64,000 nt of DNA. It comes from Alloyangia mangrovi (GTDB lineage: Bacteria; Pseudomonadota; Alphaproteobacteria; Rhodobacterales; Rhodobacteraceae). The notes beneath the pieces are model-generated. The model saw only the letters and a program-made list of their open reading frames with translations, searched no databases and was not told where the DNA came from. Shown here one piece after another: positions 50,936-60,618 of this stretch; positions within the stretch are counted from its first letter, which is position 1; each line of letters begins with the position of its first letter. The stretch lies in assembly GCF_002300555.2 (NCBI RefSeq), contig NZ_NTHN02000001.1:62001-126000 (forward strand), read 5' to 3'. A program made the translations under genes and the position numbers.

Positions 50936-52150
50936 TCAGCCGCCGTAGAGCTTGGCGATCTCGGCGTTCATCTCCTCGGCGGTGATGTCGCCGGTGAGCA
51001 CGCGCTGCATGGCGGTCGGCCAGATGGTGTTGACGAAATCGGCGGTCTCGGAGCTGTTCGGCAGCATCTGCGCGAAGGGCAGGCTGTCGACGGTGGCCTG
51101 CACGAAGCGCTGCGGGTGCAGGGTCCAGCTTTCGCTGTCGGCCTTCACCACCGGCAGCTGGCCGGTCGCCTCGTTGAACTTGGCGTTGTTGCCGGCCGAG
51201 GACAGGAAGCTGATCCACTTCCAGGCGGCCACGGGATCCTCGGCGCTTGACAACACCGCGGTGCTCTCGTCGCCGAAGGCGGTCCAGCGCCCGCCGCCGC
51301 ATTCCGGCACCGGCGCGGCGGAGACGTTGTCGCCAAGTGCCTCGACCATGCCGTTGGCCGAACCGATGTGGTGGATGGTCATCGCGGTCTTGCCCGCCTT
51401 GAAGGCGCCGATGATTTCCTGGAAGCCGTCATTGGGCGCTGAGGGCGGGAAGACCTCGTCCTTCTGGAAAAGATCGGCGACGAACTGCGTGCCGGCCACG
51501 CCCGCCTCCGAGGTGAGCCCCTCGGTCAGGCTGACGCCTTCGGCCCCCAACACGAAGCTGGCCCAGTGGTCGTGCCCGCCCTTGCTGCCGCGGAAGCCGA
51601 ATCCGTAGACGTCGGTCTGCCCGTCGCCGTCGGTGTCGCGGGTCAGCGCCTTGGCGGCCTCGCGGAACTCCTCGCAGGTGGTCGGTACCTCCAGTCCCAG
51701 TTCGGCAAACATGTCCGGCCGGTAGTAGAGGTAGAGCACCACGTATTGCACCGGCAGGTAGTACTGATTGCCGTCGGGGCCCTTCACCAGGTCGATCAGA
51801 TTGTCCTGCAGGCCCGCCGTGGCGTCCCAGCTTGCCAGCCAATCGTCGATCGGTGCCAGCGCGCCCATCTCGACGAGGCGGGGCTGGGCAAAGGCCTTGA
51901 CCATCGCCGCATCCGGGGCGTTGCCGCCGATGATCGCCGTATAGAGCTGGTCGTAGTAACTGTTCCACGGCACGTTCTCGGCCTCGACGGTAATGCCGGG
52001 ATTGGCCTCTTCGAAGGCGGTGATCAGCGCGTCCATCGGGTTGTCGGCATTGTCGAAGTGATACCAGAAGCGCACCGTGCTGTCGGCATGGGCGAGCCCG
52101 GCGCTGAGAGCCAGCACGGATGCCAGTCCCAGGGTCCTTGCGAGTTTCAT
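50936..52150 (-). CDS. Carbohydrate ABC transporter substrate-binding protein (family 1)
   Basis: A 404-residue periplasmic protein with a Sec signal (MKLARTLGLASVLALSAGLAHA). SBP family 1 features are TVRFWYHFDNADNPMDALI, VPWNSYYDQLYTAIIGG, PVQYVVLYLYYRPDMFAELG near 144-163 and a DGDGQTDVYGFG loop that resembles a calcium-binding site. The ATG at 52150 follows GGAGGAAAAC, a strong ribosome site. It supplies the permeases at 49094-50853. The ligand may be an oligosaccharide or acylated sugar, given the esterase gene immediately upstream. Confidence 0.9.
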   Translation of the reverse strand: MKLARTLGLASVLALSAGLAHADSTVRFWYHFDNADNPMDALITAFEEANPGITVEAENVPWNSYYDQLYTAIIGGNAPDAAMVKAFAQPRLVEMGALAPIDDWLASWDATAGLQDNLIDLVKGPDGNQYYLPVQYVVLYLYYRPDMFAELGLEVPTTCEEFREAAKALTRDTDGDGQTDVYGFGFRGSKGGHDHWASFVLGAEGVSLTEGLTSEAGVAGTQFVADLFQKDEVFPPSAPNDGFQEIIGAFKAGKTAMTIHHIGSANGMVEALGDNVSAAPVPECGGGRWTAFGDESTAVLSSAEDPVAAWKWISFLSSAGNNAKFNEATGQLPVVKADSESWTLHPQRFVQATVDSLPFAQMLPNSSETADFVNTIWPTAMQRVLTGDITAEEMNAEIAKLYGG

Positions 52151-52181
52151 GTTTTCCTCCTCCCTTGGTTGTCCGCCCTCC

Positions 52182-53096
52182 TCAGGCGGTGATCTGCCGA
52201 AAGGCCTCCCCGGATTTGACGAAGGCCTCCCGCGCCTCCGGCAGGGCGTTGCCCATCTGCATGAAGCCGTGCACGACCCCTTTGAAGAGGTCATAGCGGT
52301 CGCCGCGCCCGAGCGCGCGCAGCCGGGCCACCAGCTGTTCGGTGTCCGACAGCAGCGGATCGAGCGCGGCGGCGTTGAGATAGAGCGGCGGCAGAGCGCT
52401 GAGCTGCGCATCGCTGGCGGCGAGTGGCGCGACGCAGGGCTGCGTGCGGTGATCCGCCGCGGCGTACCAGTCCCAGTAGCGCATCATCTTGGCGCGGGTG
52501 AGCCCGGGGCCGTCCGCATTGGAAAGATAGCTCGGGGTCGCGAAATCCGCGCCGTAGACGCCGTAGAACAGCAGCGCGGTCGCGGGCAACTCGGTGCCCT
52601 CGTCCAGCAGCCGGAGCATGGCGGCAAGCGCGAGATTTGCCCCGGCGCTGTCCCCGGCAAGGCTCCAGCGGCGACTGCGGTCGCGCGCGCTCCACGCCTC
52701 GACCACGTCGTCGAGCCCGGCGGGGTAGGGGTGCTCGGGGGCCAGCCGGTAATCGAAGGTCAGCACCGGGCAGGCGCAGGCCTCTGCAAGACGCCGGGCG
52801 GCGCTTTCATGTGTGATCGGCGAGCAGAAGGCCCAGCCACCACCGTGCACGTGCAGGATCGCCTCGCGGCCCGTATCGTTGCGCGGAACGACAAGGCGCG
52901 CAGGCATCCCTGCGTGTATCACGTTGCGCGCCTCGGCCATCTCGGGCAGGTCCTCGTTCCAGCGCAGGTTGCCGAGCGCGGCGAGGGTCCGCCCGTGCTG
53001 CGGCTCGAGCAGGCTGGGATCGCCGAGCCCCGCGTCCTCGCGGGCAAGCCGGTCGAGCACCGCCTGCATGGTCGTGCTGGGGGCCGTCATGCTCAT
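52182..53096 (-). CDS. Alpha/beta hydrolase, hormone-sensitive-lipase family esterase
   Basis: A 304-residue cytoplasmic esterase. The oxyanion motif is HVHGGGWAF near 83-91, the nucleophile elbow [12 protein letters not shown] near 147 (Ser), the acid [11 protein letters not shown] and the base FKGVVHGFM (His). No signal peptide is present. The start at 53096 overlaps the GntR stop (ATGA). It is encoded between that regulator and the sugar-binding protein, so it probably deacylates the imported sugar derivative. Other small ester substrates cannot be excluded. Confidence 0.9.
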   Translation of the reverse strand: MSMTAPSTTMQAVLDRLAREDAGLGDPSLLEPQHGRTLAALGNLRWNEDLPEMAEARNVIHAGMPARLVVPRNDTGREAILHVHGGGWAFCSPITHESAARRLAEACACPVLTFDYRLAPEHPYPAGLDDVVEAWSARDRSRRWSLAGDSAGANLALAAMLRLLDEGTELPATALLFYGVYGADFATPSYLSNADGPGLTRAKMMRYWDWYAAADHRTQPCVAPLAASDAQLSALPPLYLNAAALDPLLSDTEQLVARLRALGRGDRYDLFKGVVHGFMQMGNALPEAREAFVKSGEAFRQITA

Positions 53097-53794
53097 CGGG
53101 GCGCCTCCGCGCTGGTCAGGTCGGGGCCGAAGTCGACGATGGTGGCGATATGGTGCGACAGCAGCCCTCGCAGCGCCTCGACGTCCCGCGCTTCGAGGGC
53201 CCGCAGGATCGGCACATGCCGCTCGGCGGTTTCCTCCAGCGCGCGGTTGGGCTGCGAGTTGAGGATCTTGTAGCGGTGGTTGTGGATCAGGCAGCGGGTC
53301 AGGATGGGCGTGACCAGCGGCAGGTCGGCGGTTTCGAAGAGACGCGTGTGAAACGCGCGGTCGTGCACCGAGAGCAGGTATTCGTCGCCGTCGCGCGCGG
53401 CGTTGCGCATGGCGTTCAGCATCGCCTGCAGATCGCCCTTCAGCGCCGCATCGGCGCGACGGACCACCCGATCGAGATGGCGGCATTCCACGTCGCGGCG
53501 CAGTTCCAGCAGGGCGCGGGCATCATCGGCATGGCAGGGCGCGACATGGGTGCCGCGGTTCGGCAGGCGCTTGACCAGACCCGCTTCGCTCAGCTGCATC
53601 AACGCCTCGCGCACCGTGCCCTGGCTGCACTGGAAGCGCTGCGCCAGATCGAGCTCGGTCAACGCCTGCTCGGGGGCGAGCTGGCCCAGCACGATCTCCT
53701 TTTGCAGCGCAACGAAGAGCGCATGGCTGCGGCGGCTGGACTGGCGCGGCACAAGTTCGGTCACGGTGGGTGTGGTGAAACTCTCGACGGCCAT
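53093..53794 (-). CDS. GntR-family regulator (FadR subfamily)
   Basis: A 233-residue repressor. The winged helix is in the first 75 residues ([29 protein letters not shown]; key part TVREAL) and an FCD effector domain follows. Metal-ligand positions of the FCD fold are visible in [30 protein letters not shown] and LSHHIATI. It is divergent from the ATPase at 53915 and cotranscribed with the esterase and sugar importer. Two palindromes at 53847-53875 in the shared promoter are the probable operator, so it would control both directions. Confidence 0.9.
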   Translation of the reverse strand: MAVESFTTPTVTELVPRQSSRRSHALFVALQKEIVLGQLAPEQALTELDLAQRFQCSQGTVREALMQLSEAGLVKRLPNRGTHVAPCHADDARALLELRRDVECRHLDRVVRRADAALKGDLQAMLNAMRNAARDGDEYLLSVHDRAFHTRLFETADLPLVTPILTRCLIHNHRYKILNSQPNRALEETAERHVPILRALEARDVEALRGLLSHHIATIVDFGPDLTSAEAPR

Positions 53795-53846
53795 GGCGCG
53801 CCGCTCCTCCTCGTGCCCCGCATTCGGGGCTTGTTCGAAAATCTTA

Positions 53847-53875
53847 TTATCGATAACCTACCAATTATCGATAAT
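53847..53875. promoter_or_regulatory. Tandem palindromic operator in the divergent GntR/ATPase promoter
   Basis: TTATCGATAA (53847-53856) and ATTATCGATAAT (53864-53875) are both self-complementary and centred 18 bases apart. They sit midway between the GntR start (53794) and the ATPase start (53915). Repetition on nearly the same DNA face fits binding of two regulator dimers. Assignment to this GntR protein is inference. Confidence 0.6.
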
Positions 53876-53914
53876 GCAACCTTGAAATTTCGAGCGGCAT
53901 TGGAGGAGGACAGA

Positions 53915-54991
53915 ATGGCTGAGATCCGTCTTGAAGGGATCGTCAAGGAATATGGCGCGCTGCGTGCCATCCACGGGGTCGATCTGCAGGTGGACGACGG
54001 CGAATTCGTGGCCTTCGTCGGCCCTTCGGGTTGCGGAAAGTCGACCATGCTGCGGATGATTGCCGGGCTCGAGGAGATCTCGGGTGGTAGGCTGAGCATC
54101 GGGGGTCGGGTGGTCAACGAGGTCGAGCCCAAGGGCCGCGACGTGGCGATGGTCTTTCAGGACTACGCGCTCTACCCGCATATGACGATCCGCGAGAACA
54201 TCGGCTTCGGGCTCAAGATGCGCGGCGGCAAGCCCGCCGAGATCGCCCGTCGCGTCGAAGAGGCGGCGCGGATCCTGCAGATCGGCGATTTCCTCGACCG
54301 CAAGCCGGGGCAGCTTTCGGGTGGCCAGCGCCAGCGCGTCGCCATGGGGCGGGCGATCGTGCGCGAGCCTTCGGTGTTTCTCTTCGACGAGCCGCTCTCG
54401 AACCTCGACGCCAAGCTGCGGGTCGAGATGCGCACCGAGATCAAGCGCCTGCACGCGATGCTGGGCACGACGATGATCTACGTCACCCACGACCAGACCG
54501 AGGCGATGACCTTGGCCGACAAGGTTGTGGTGCTCAAATCCGGGCGCATCGTGCAGGAGGGCCCGCCGATGGAACTCTACAATCGCCCCAACAGCCGCTT
54601 TGTCGGCGAGTTCATCGGCTCGCCGCAGATGAACATCCTGTCGGGCATTCTGGACCGCAGCACCGGCACGCCGCGGCTGCAGGTCGGCAACGGGGCGCTC
54701 GATCTCGGCGAGGTGCCGGCGCAGGACGGCACGAGGCTCGACGTCGGCATCCGCCCGGAGCATCTGATCTGGGCCGAGGGCGCCGCGCCGCGCCTGTCGC
54801 CGGTGGTCGAGGTCTATGAGCCGCTTGGGTCGGATACGCTGGCGATTTGCCGTTTTGGTGGCCACGAGATGACCGCACGGCTGGCGCCCGACATTGCGCT
54901 GCGCCGCGACACGGCAATCCCTCTGAGCTACGACACACGCGATTTGCATTATTTCGACGGTGAATCCGGCGCGCGGCTGATGGCGGCCTGA
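53915..54991 (+). CDS. Carbohydrate ABC transporter ATP-binding protein (MalK/UgpC type)
   Basis: A 358-residue ATPase. Walker [10 protein letters not shown] near 37-45, Q-loop [14 protein letters not shown], signature LSGGQRQR, Walker [32 protein letters not shown]-terminal TOBE/regulatory domain has GIRPEHLIW and [10 protein letters not shown]. The ATG at 53915 follows GGAGGAG. It is the energy subunit for the importer at 49094-52150. It is transcribed divergently from the rest, from the promoter with the tandem palindromes. Confidence 0.93.
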   Translation: MAEIRLEGIVKEYGALRAIHGVDLQVDDGEFVAFVGPSGCGKSTMLRMIAGLEEISGGRLSIGGRVVNEVEPKGRDVAMVFQDYALYPHMTIRENIGFGLKMRGGKPAEIARRVEEAARILQIGDFLDRKPGQLSGGQRQRVAMGRAIVREPSVFLFDEPLSNLDAKLRVEMRTEIKRLHAMLGTTMIYVTHDQTEAMTLADKVVVLKSGRIVQEGPPMELYNRPNSRFVGEFIGSPQMNILSGILDRSTGTPRLQVGNGALDLGEVPAQDGTRLDVGIRPEHLIWAEGAAPRLSPVVEVYEPLGSDTLAICRFGGHEMTARLAPDIALRRDTAIPLSYDTRDLHYFDGESGARLMAA

Positions 54992-55226
54992 TCTCGGAGG
55001 CAGGCGTCGACGCGCAGCGCAGCCGGCGGGAATGCGTCTCGGGGCGAAGACAGGATCAAGCGCGGCCCCGCCGGGGCAAACGTGCATTCCGCAGGAGGCG
55101 TCAAATGCGGAACGGCGTTCCGGCTGACGCGCGTCGCGCGGCGACAGGGGCCTTTTCTTTTCCGAGCCATTGATCCCTGCGCGTGGGGGAGACACCTAGT
55201 GCTCTTAATTCAAAGGAGATGACAGG

Positions 55227-55997
55227 ATGCTCAAGTCCATCGCCAAAGCCACAATCCTCTCCGCCGCGATCACCACCGCGCTTTCCGGGGCCGCCGCCGC
55301 CCAGGAGGCCCAGACCCTGCGGGTGGGCATGTCGGGCGGCTATTTCCCCTTCACCTTCGTCAAGCAGGATGTGCTGCAGGGCTTCGAGGTCGACGTGATG
55401 AACGCCATCGGTGAAGAAACCGGCCTTGATGTAGAATTCGCGACCATGTCCTTCTCGGGTCTCGTCGGCGCGCTGGACGCGGGCCGCATCGACACGATCG
55501 CCAACCAGATCACCATCACCCCCGAGCGCGAGGCCAAATTCGCCTTCACCCAACCTTACGTCTACGACGGCGCGCAGGTGGTGGTGCGCGAGGGCAATGA
55601 CGCGATCACCGGCGTCGAAGACCTGCGCGGCCGCACGGTGGCGGTGAACCTCGGCTCGAACTTCGAGCAGCTGCTGCGCGAGTTGCCCTTCGCCGACGAG
55701 GTCGAGATCAAGACCTACGAGTCCAATATCGCCCAGGACACGGCGCTGGGACGGGTCGATGCCTTCGTGATGGATCGCGTCTCCTCCGCGCAGCTGATCC
55801 AGGAAAGCCCGCTGCCGCTGGCGCTGGCCGGCAAGCCCTTCTCCGAGATCCACAACGCGCTGCCCTTCCGCAACGACGAGGCCGGCACCGCGCTGCGCGA
55901 TGAGGTAGACGCGGCGCTGAGCACGCTGCGCGACAACGGCACGCTGACCGAGATCTCGCAGAAATGGTTCGGCACCGACATCACCAGCCCGGAGTGA
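55227..55997 (+). CDS. Amino acid ABC transporter substrate-binding protein (FliY/TcyJ cystine-like)
   Basis: A 256-residue periplasmic protein with a Sec signal ending SGAAAAQ. Beyond general family 3 features it resembles cystine-binding FliY: SGLVGALDAGRIDTIANQITITPERE near 75-98 (quoted as SGLVGALDAGRIDTIANQ), DLRGRTVAVNLGSNFEQLLR, GRVDAFVMDR and a final GTLTEISQKWFGTDI. A cystine or other sulfur amino acid ligand is therefore likely but unproved. It starts behind AAAGGAGATGACAGG, leads a three-gene operon and lies four bases before the permease. Unlike most binding-protein genes here it is not followed by a hairpin. Confidence 0.87.
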   Translation: MLKSIAKATILSAAITTALSGAAAAQEAQTLRVGMSGGYFPFTFVKQDVLQGFEVDVMNAIGEETGLDVEFATMSFSGLVGALDAGRIDTIANQITITPEREAKFAFTQPYVYDGAQVVVREGNDAITGVEDLRGRTVAVNLGSNFEQLLRELPFADEVEIKTYESNIAQDTALGRVDAFVMDRVSSAQLIQESPLPLALAGKPFSEIHNALPFRNDEAGTALRDEVDAALSTLRDNGTLTEISQKWFGTDITSPE

Positions 55998-56001
55998 TCC
56001 C

Positions 56002-56676
56002 ATGCGGGGACTGGACCTCGACTACATGCTGGGGCTGGTCCCCGTAATTCTCGGCTATGTGCCGCTGACCCTGGGCATGGCGGCGGCGGGGATGGTGCTT
56101 GCGCTCATCCTCGCCTCGCTGCTGGCGGTCGAGCGGGTGTTTCGCCTTCCGTGGCTCGACTGGGCGGTGGTGCTCTTCATCAGTTTCTTCCGGGGAACTC
56201 CGCTCCTTGTGCAGCTCTTTCTCTTCTACTACGGCCTGCCGCAGGTGCTGAGCGTCTTGACCAGCATCGACGGGGTCACCGCCGCGATCATGGGCCTGAC
56301 GCTGCACTTCTCGGCTTACATGGCCGAAACCATCCGCGCGGCGATCCTCGGCGTCGACCGCAGCCAGTGGGAGGCGGCGCAATCCATCGGCATGACCCAG
56401 CTGCAGATGATGCGGCGGATCATCCTGCCGCAAGCCGCGCGGGTCGCGGCGCCGACGCTGGTCAACTACTTCATCGACATGATCAAGGGCACCTCGCTGG
56501 CCTTCACGCTCGGCGTCACCGAGATGATGGGCGCGGCGCAGAAGGAGGCGGCGGGCAGCTTCCTCTACTTCGAGGCCTTCCTTGTCGTGGCGCTGATCTA
56601 CTGGGCCATGGTCGAGCTGCTGAGTCAGGGTCAGAAGCGGCTCGAAACCTACCTGAACAAGGCATATGCACGATGA
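56002..56676 (+). CDS. Amino acid ABC transporter permease (TcyL/cystine-like)
   Basis: A 224-residue HisM-family permease with about five helices. Motifs are FISFFRGTPLLVQLFLFYYG near 64-83 and the EAA loop EAAQSIGMTQLQMMRRIILP near 130-149. It is the only permease in this operon, so it probably forms a homodimer, as in cystine importers. The stop overlaps the ATPase start (ATGA at 56673). Confidence 0.9.
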   Translation: MRGLDLDYMLGLVPVILGYVPLTLGMAAAGMVLALILASLLAVERVFRLPWLDWAVVLFISFFRGTPLLVQLFLFYYGLPQVLSVLTSIDGVTAAIMGLTLHFSAYMAETIRAAILGVDRSQWEAAQSIGMTQLQMMRRIILPQAARVAAPTLVNYFIDMIKGTSLAFTLGVTEMMGAAQKEAAGSFLYFEAFLVVALIYWAMVELLSQGQKRLETYLNKAYAR

Positions 56677-57407
56677 TTTCCATCCGCGGCCTCACGAAGA
56701 GTTTCAACGGCACGGCGGTGCTCGACGGCATCGACCTCGACATCGCGCCGGGCGAGCGCGTGGTGATCATCGGCCCCTCGGGGACCGGCAAGTCGACGCT
56801 GCTGCGCTGCCTCAACTTCCTCGACCATCCCGATGCGGGGCGGATCACCATCGGCGAGGTGACGCTCGACGCCGCCCGTGCGACCAGGGCCGAAATCCTC
56901 GCCCTGCGCCGCCGCTCCGCCTTCGTGTTCCAGAACTACGCGCTCTTCGCCAACAAGACGGCCAAGGAGAACATCATGGAGGCGCTGGTCACCGTGCAGG
57001 GCCGCCCCAAGGCCGAGGCCGAAGCGCGCGCGCTCGAGGTGCTGGCCGAGACCGGGCTTGCCGACAAGGCGGACAGCTACCCGGCGAGCCTCTCGGGCGG
57101 GCAGCAGCAGCGCGTCGGGATCGGCCGGGCCATGGCCATCGGCGCCGAGCTGATGCTCTTCGACGAGCCGACCTCGGCGCTCGATCCCGAGTGGGTGGGC
57201 GAAGTGCTCGACCTCATGCGCCGGGTTGCGGCGCGGCATCAGACCATGCTCATCGTCACCCACGAGATGCAGTTCGCCCGCGAGATCGCCGACCGGGTGA
57301 TCTTCATGCACGGCGGCAAGATCGTCGAGGAGGGCGCCCCCGAGCAGATCTTCGGCGCACCCAAGGACGAGCGGCTGCAGCGCTTCCTTAAGAGGTTGAC
57401 GCACTAG
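56673..57407 (+). CDS. Amino acid ABC transporter ATP-binding protein (TcyN-like)
   Basis: A 244-residue ATPase. Walker A GPSGTGKST near 34-42, Q-loop FVFQNYALFANKTA (with Asn-Lys in place of the usual HxT), signature LSGGQQQR, Walker [20 protein letters not shown]. The LFANKTA variant is shared with cystine-type ATPases in my recollection. It ends the 55227-57407 operon and converges on the GntR gene, with a hairpin at 57432-57464 between them. Confidence 0.92.
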   Translation: MISIRGLTKSFNGTAVLDGIDLDIAPGERVVIIGPSGTGKSTLLRCLNFLDHPDAGRITIGEVTLDAARATRAEILALRRRSAFVFQNYALFANKTAKENIMEALVTVQGRPKAEAEARALEVLAETGLADKADSYPASLSGGQQQRVGIGRAMAIGAELMLFDEPTSALDPEWVGEVLDLMRRVAARHQTMLIVTHEMQFAREIADRVIFMHGGKIVEEGAPEQIFGAPKDERLQRFLKRLTH

Positions 57408-57431
57408 GCCGATCCGGCGCCCGCGGGATGA

Positions 57432-57464
57432 GCTGCCCGGGCGCGGCTCTCGGGCGCGGGCAGC
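57432..57464. terminator. Hairpin between convergent ATPase and GntR genes
   Basis: GCTGCCC pairs with GGGCAGC, with further GC pairing inside, in the 60 bases between stops at 57407 and 57468. It is symmetrical, so it could end transcripts from both sides; it lacks a T-run. Confidence 0.5.
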
Positions 57465-57467
57465 AGG

Positions 57468-58172
57468 TCATGGCACGCGTTTTGCCCCGGCGATCGACGC
57501 CGTATTGCTGATATGCGCGCGCATCTCCGAGGCGGCCGCGACACCGTCGCCCGATTTCAGGGCGGCGAGGATGGCGTGGTGCTCGGAGATCGAGGCCTCC
57601 ATGCGCGAGACTTCCGTGTTGGGGATGGGGACGCGCTGGCTTTCGGTCAGCACGTCGTGGATCGACCGGTAGAACATCCGTAGCATGCTGTTCGGGCAGG
57701 CATCGGCGATCAGCGAGTGAAAGGCGAGGTCGGCCTCGACATGCGCCAGAAGATCGCCGTTGCGCCAGGCCATCTCGAAGGTGCGCGCGGCTTCGGCAAG
57801 CTCGTCCAGCCGCGCTTCGGTCATCGCGGGGGCCGCAAGGCGGCACATCTCGCATTCGATGACGAGCCGTGTCTCGAAGACCTCGGTGATCGAATAGCGG
57901 GCCTCGTGGCGCCAGTTCTGCCCTGCCTTCGGGGCCTGCGTCCGCTCGCCGCTGACGAAAGTGCCGCGGGCGGGCAGGGTGCGAATGAGCCCGAGCGTCT
58001 CGAGCGTCAGCAGCGCTTCGCGCAGCGAGGCGCGGGACACCCCAAGCCGCTCCGACAGGACCCGCTGCGAAGGAAGCTTGGCGTCGGGCGGGAATTCGCC
58101 GCTGCGGATCATCTCCTGGATCCGGCGCGTCACGACCTCGGTGACCGGCAGCTTTCCATAATCCTCGTCCAT
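57468..58172 (-). CDS. GntR-family regulator (FadR subfamily)
   Basis: A 234-residue repressor. The winged helix is KLPSQRVLSERLGVSRASLR near 33-52 and LETLGLIRTLPARGTFV. The FCD domain has ETRLVIECEMCRLAA, HVEADLAFHSLIADA and SEHHAILAALKSGD with metal-ligand histidines. It is divergent from the ABC operon at 58340. Between them lies a perfect TGGT-NNN-ACCA dyad (58279-58293), the consensus for FadR-type regulators, so direct control of the 58340-63296 operon is well supported. Confidence 0.92.
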   Translation of the reverse strand: MDEDYGKLPVTEVVTRRIQEMIRSGEFPPDAKLPSQRVLSERLGVSRASLREALLTLETLGLIRTLPARGTFVSGERTQAPKAGQNWRHEARYSITEVFETRLVIECEMCRLAAPAMTEARLDELAEAARTFEMAWRNGDLLAHVEADLAFHSLIADACPNSMLRMFYRSIHDVLTESQRVPIPNTEVSRMEASISEHHAILAALKSGDGVAAASEMRAHISNTASIAGAKRVP

Positions 58173-58278
58173 CGCTCCGTCCTCAATTTGAGCATCCCGT
58201 GGCGCCAGGCTTCCCGCGGCACCGAATTTACTGATTGCACACTTGCAAATATCTTGCCAGCGTGATCCTACCGGTATG

Positions 58279-58293
58279 ACTGGTCAGACCAGT
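58279..58293. promoter_or_regulatory. FadR-type operator (TGGTNNNACCA) upstream of the amino acid ABC/hydantoinase operon
   Basis: ACTGGTC-A-GACCAGT is a perfect 15-base dyad that contains TGGTCAGACCA, matching the GntR/FadR consensus exactly. It lies 46 bases upstream of the binding-protein start. A TTGCCA (58254-58259) and TATGAC (58275-58280) nearby suggest a promoter that the bound protein would cover. Confidence 0.75.
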
Positions 58294-58339
58294 TTGTTCG
58301 AAGCGAGCTTCGGGCGGCATAACAACAGGGAGAATAATA

Positions 58340-59125
58340 ATGCTCAGGACACTCATCGTTCCGACATGGATCGTCGCCGCAGGCCTTGCTGGCGTTGCGC
58401 AGGCGCAGGAAGCGCTCGAGGTCGGCGCGAACATCGGCAATGTACCGTGGGAATTCCAGGACGAGACCGGCGCCTTCGTTGGCTTCGAGGTTGACCTTGC
58501 GACCGCCGTGGCCGCGCAGCTCGGCCGCGAGCTGGAAATCGTCAACATCCCCTTCAACGGGCTGTTCTCGGCGGTGCAGTCCGGCCGCATCGACATGGCG
58601 ATGTCGTCGATCACCATCACCGGCGAGCGTCTGAAGTCGGTGAGCTTCGCCCAGCCCTACTACGACAGCGACCAGTCTCTGACGGTGACCGCCGAAGGCC
58701 CCGCGTCGCTGGACGAGATGAAGGACAAGGTTGTCGGCGTCGACACCGGCTCGACCGGCGACATGTGGGCGACCGAGCATGCTGCGGAATACGGCTTTGC
58801 CGATATCCGCCGCTACGAGGGCCTGCAGCCAGCGATGCTCGATCTGACCGCGGGCCGGATCGATGGCTACATCTCGGATATCCCGGCGCTTCAGTACTAC
58901 GTGAAGGACAAGCCGGCGCTGAAGGTCGTGCAGCGCATCGCCACGGGCGAGAAGTATTCCTTCATGTTCGCCAAGGACGCCGAGCTTGCCACCGAGGTCG
59001 ACGGCATTCTCACCGGCCTGAAAGAGGACGGCACGCTGGCGGAGCTTCATGAGAAGTGGTTCGGCGCGGCGCCCGAGGCCGGGACCTCGACGGTGACCGT
59101 GCTCGACATGCCGGCCGCCGAGTAA
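58340..59125 (+). CDS. Amino acid ABC transporter substrate-binding protein (family 3)
   Basis: A 261-residue periplasmic protein with a Sec signal ending GVAQAQ. Family features are VGANIGNVPWEFQDETGAFVG (quoted in part), FEVDLATAVAAQLG, IPFNGLFSAVQSGRIDMAMSS near 71-91, SITITGERLKSVSFAQPYYDS (in part) and KVVGVDTGSTGDMWA. The fit to polar amino acid receptors is good, but no ligand can be named. It is first in an operon with permease, ATPase, a class V PLP enzyme and hydantoinase. It is followed by a hairpin at 59134. Confidence 0.9.
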   Translation: MLRTLIVPTWIVAAGLAGVAQAQEALEVGANIGNVPWEFQDETGAFVGFEVDLATAVAAQLGRELEIVNIPFNGLFSAVQSGRIDMAMSSITITGERLKSVSFAQPYYDSDQSLTVTAEGPASLDEMKDKVVGVDTGSTGDMWATEHAAEYGFADIRRYEGLQPAMLDLTAGRIDGYISDIPALQYYVKDKPALKVVQRIATGEKYSFMFAKDAELATEVDGILTGLKEDGTLAELHEKWFGAAPEAGTSTVTVLDMPAAE

Positions 59126-59133
59126 ACGCGCGC

Positions 59134-59159
59134 GACCCGGGCGCGCGAGCGTCCGGGTC
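59134..59159 (+). repeat. Stem-loop after the binding-protein gene
   Basis: GACCCGG pairs with CCGGGTC around 12 bases that contain alternating GC. It begins nine bases after the binding-protein stop and ends 16 bases before the permease start, in keeping with the other post-binding-protein hairpins. Confidence 0.45.
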
Positions 59160-59175
59160 CCTGCAGGGGACTGCA

Positions 59176-59843
59176 ATGGACTTGTTCGAAACCTTCTTCA
59201 ATCTCGAGGTGCTGGCGCGCAGCTTTCCGATGCTGCTCAAAGGGCTCTGGCTCACGCTCGAGCTCGGCGCCGCAAGCATTCTCGCCGGGCTCGTGCTCGG
59301 CCTCGGGCTTTGCATGATGCGGCTCTACTCGGTGCGCCCGGTACAGATCCTCACGCGCATCTACATCGACGTGTTCCGGTCGATCCCGCTGCTGGTGCTG
59401 CTCATCATCGTCTACTACGCGCTGCCCTTCGTGGGTGTGCGGCTCTCGCCCTTCGCCTCGGCGATGACCGCGCTGACCATGGTTTCAGGGGCCTATACCG
59501 CCGAGATCTTCCGCTCCGGCATCGAGGCGATCCCCAAGGGGCAGTTCGAAGCCGCCGCGGCGCTGGGTTTGGGACACCGGCAGACGATGGTCGACGTGAT
59601 CCTGCCGCAGTCGATCCGCATGGTCATCCCACCGCTCACCAATAATTCGATCAACGTGGTCAAGGACACGGCGCTGGCTTCGGTCGTGGCGATGCCCGAT
59701 CTTCTGAAGCAGGCGACGCAGGCGCAGGCGCTTGCGGCCAACCCGAGCCCGCTGATCGGCGCAGCAGCGATCTACCTCGCTTTCCTGCTGCCGCTGGTCT
59801 TGCTCGTCTCGCGGCTGGAACGGCGGCTCAACCGGGGGAAAGC

Positions 59844-59847
<4 letters not shown>
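59176..59847 (+). CDS. Amino acid ABC transporter permease (HisM family)
   Basis: A 223-residue permease with about five helices. Motifs are [20 protein letters not shown] near 65-84 and [20 protein letters not shown] near 127-146. ATG 59176 is chosen for its GCAGGGGACTGCA ribosome region and the family N-terminus. Longer readings cross the binding-protein end out of frame. The stop overlaps the ATPase start (ATGA). A single permease gene implies a homodimer. Confidence 0.9.
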
Positions 59848-60584
<737 letters not shown>

Positions 60585-60618
60585 ACAAGACACACCGAAA
60601 AAGACACAGGGACAGGCG

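Noticed and set aside
53150-54991. A longer start for the MalK-type ATPase, from 53150
   Set aside because: The extension is antisense to the GntR gene. ATG 53915 has a GGAGGAG site and matches the family N-terminus.
55087-55112. Inverted repeat TTCCGCA/TGCGGAA in the 235-base gap before the cystine-like operon
   Set aside because: The seven-base arms have a 12-base loop, with no T-run and no clear promoter relation. It could be the terminator of the ATPase gene at 54991, but support is too weak to list.
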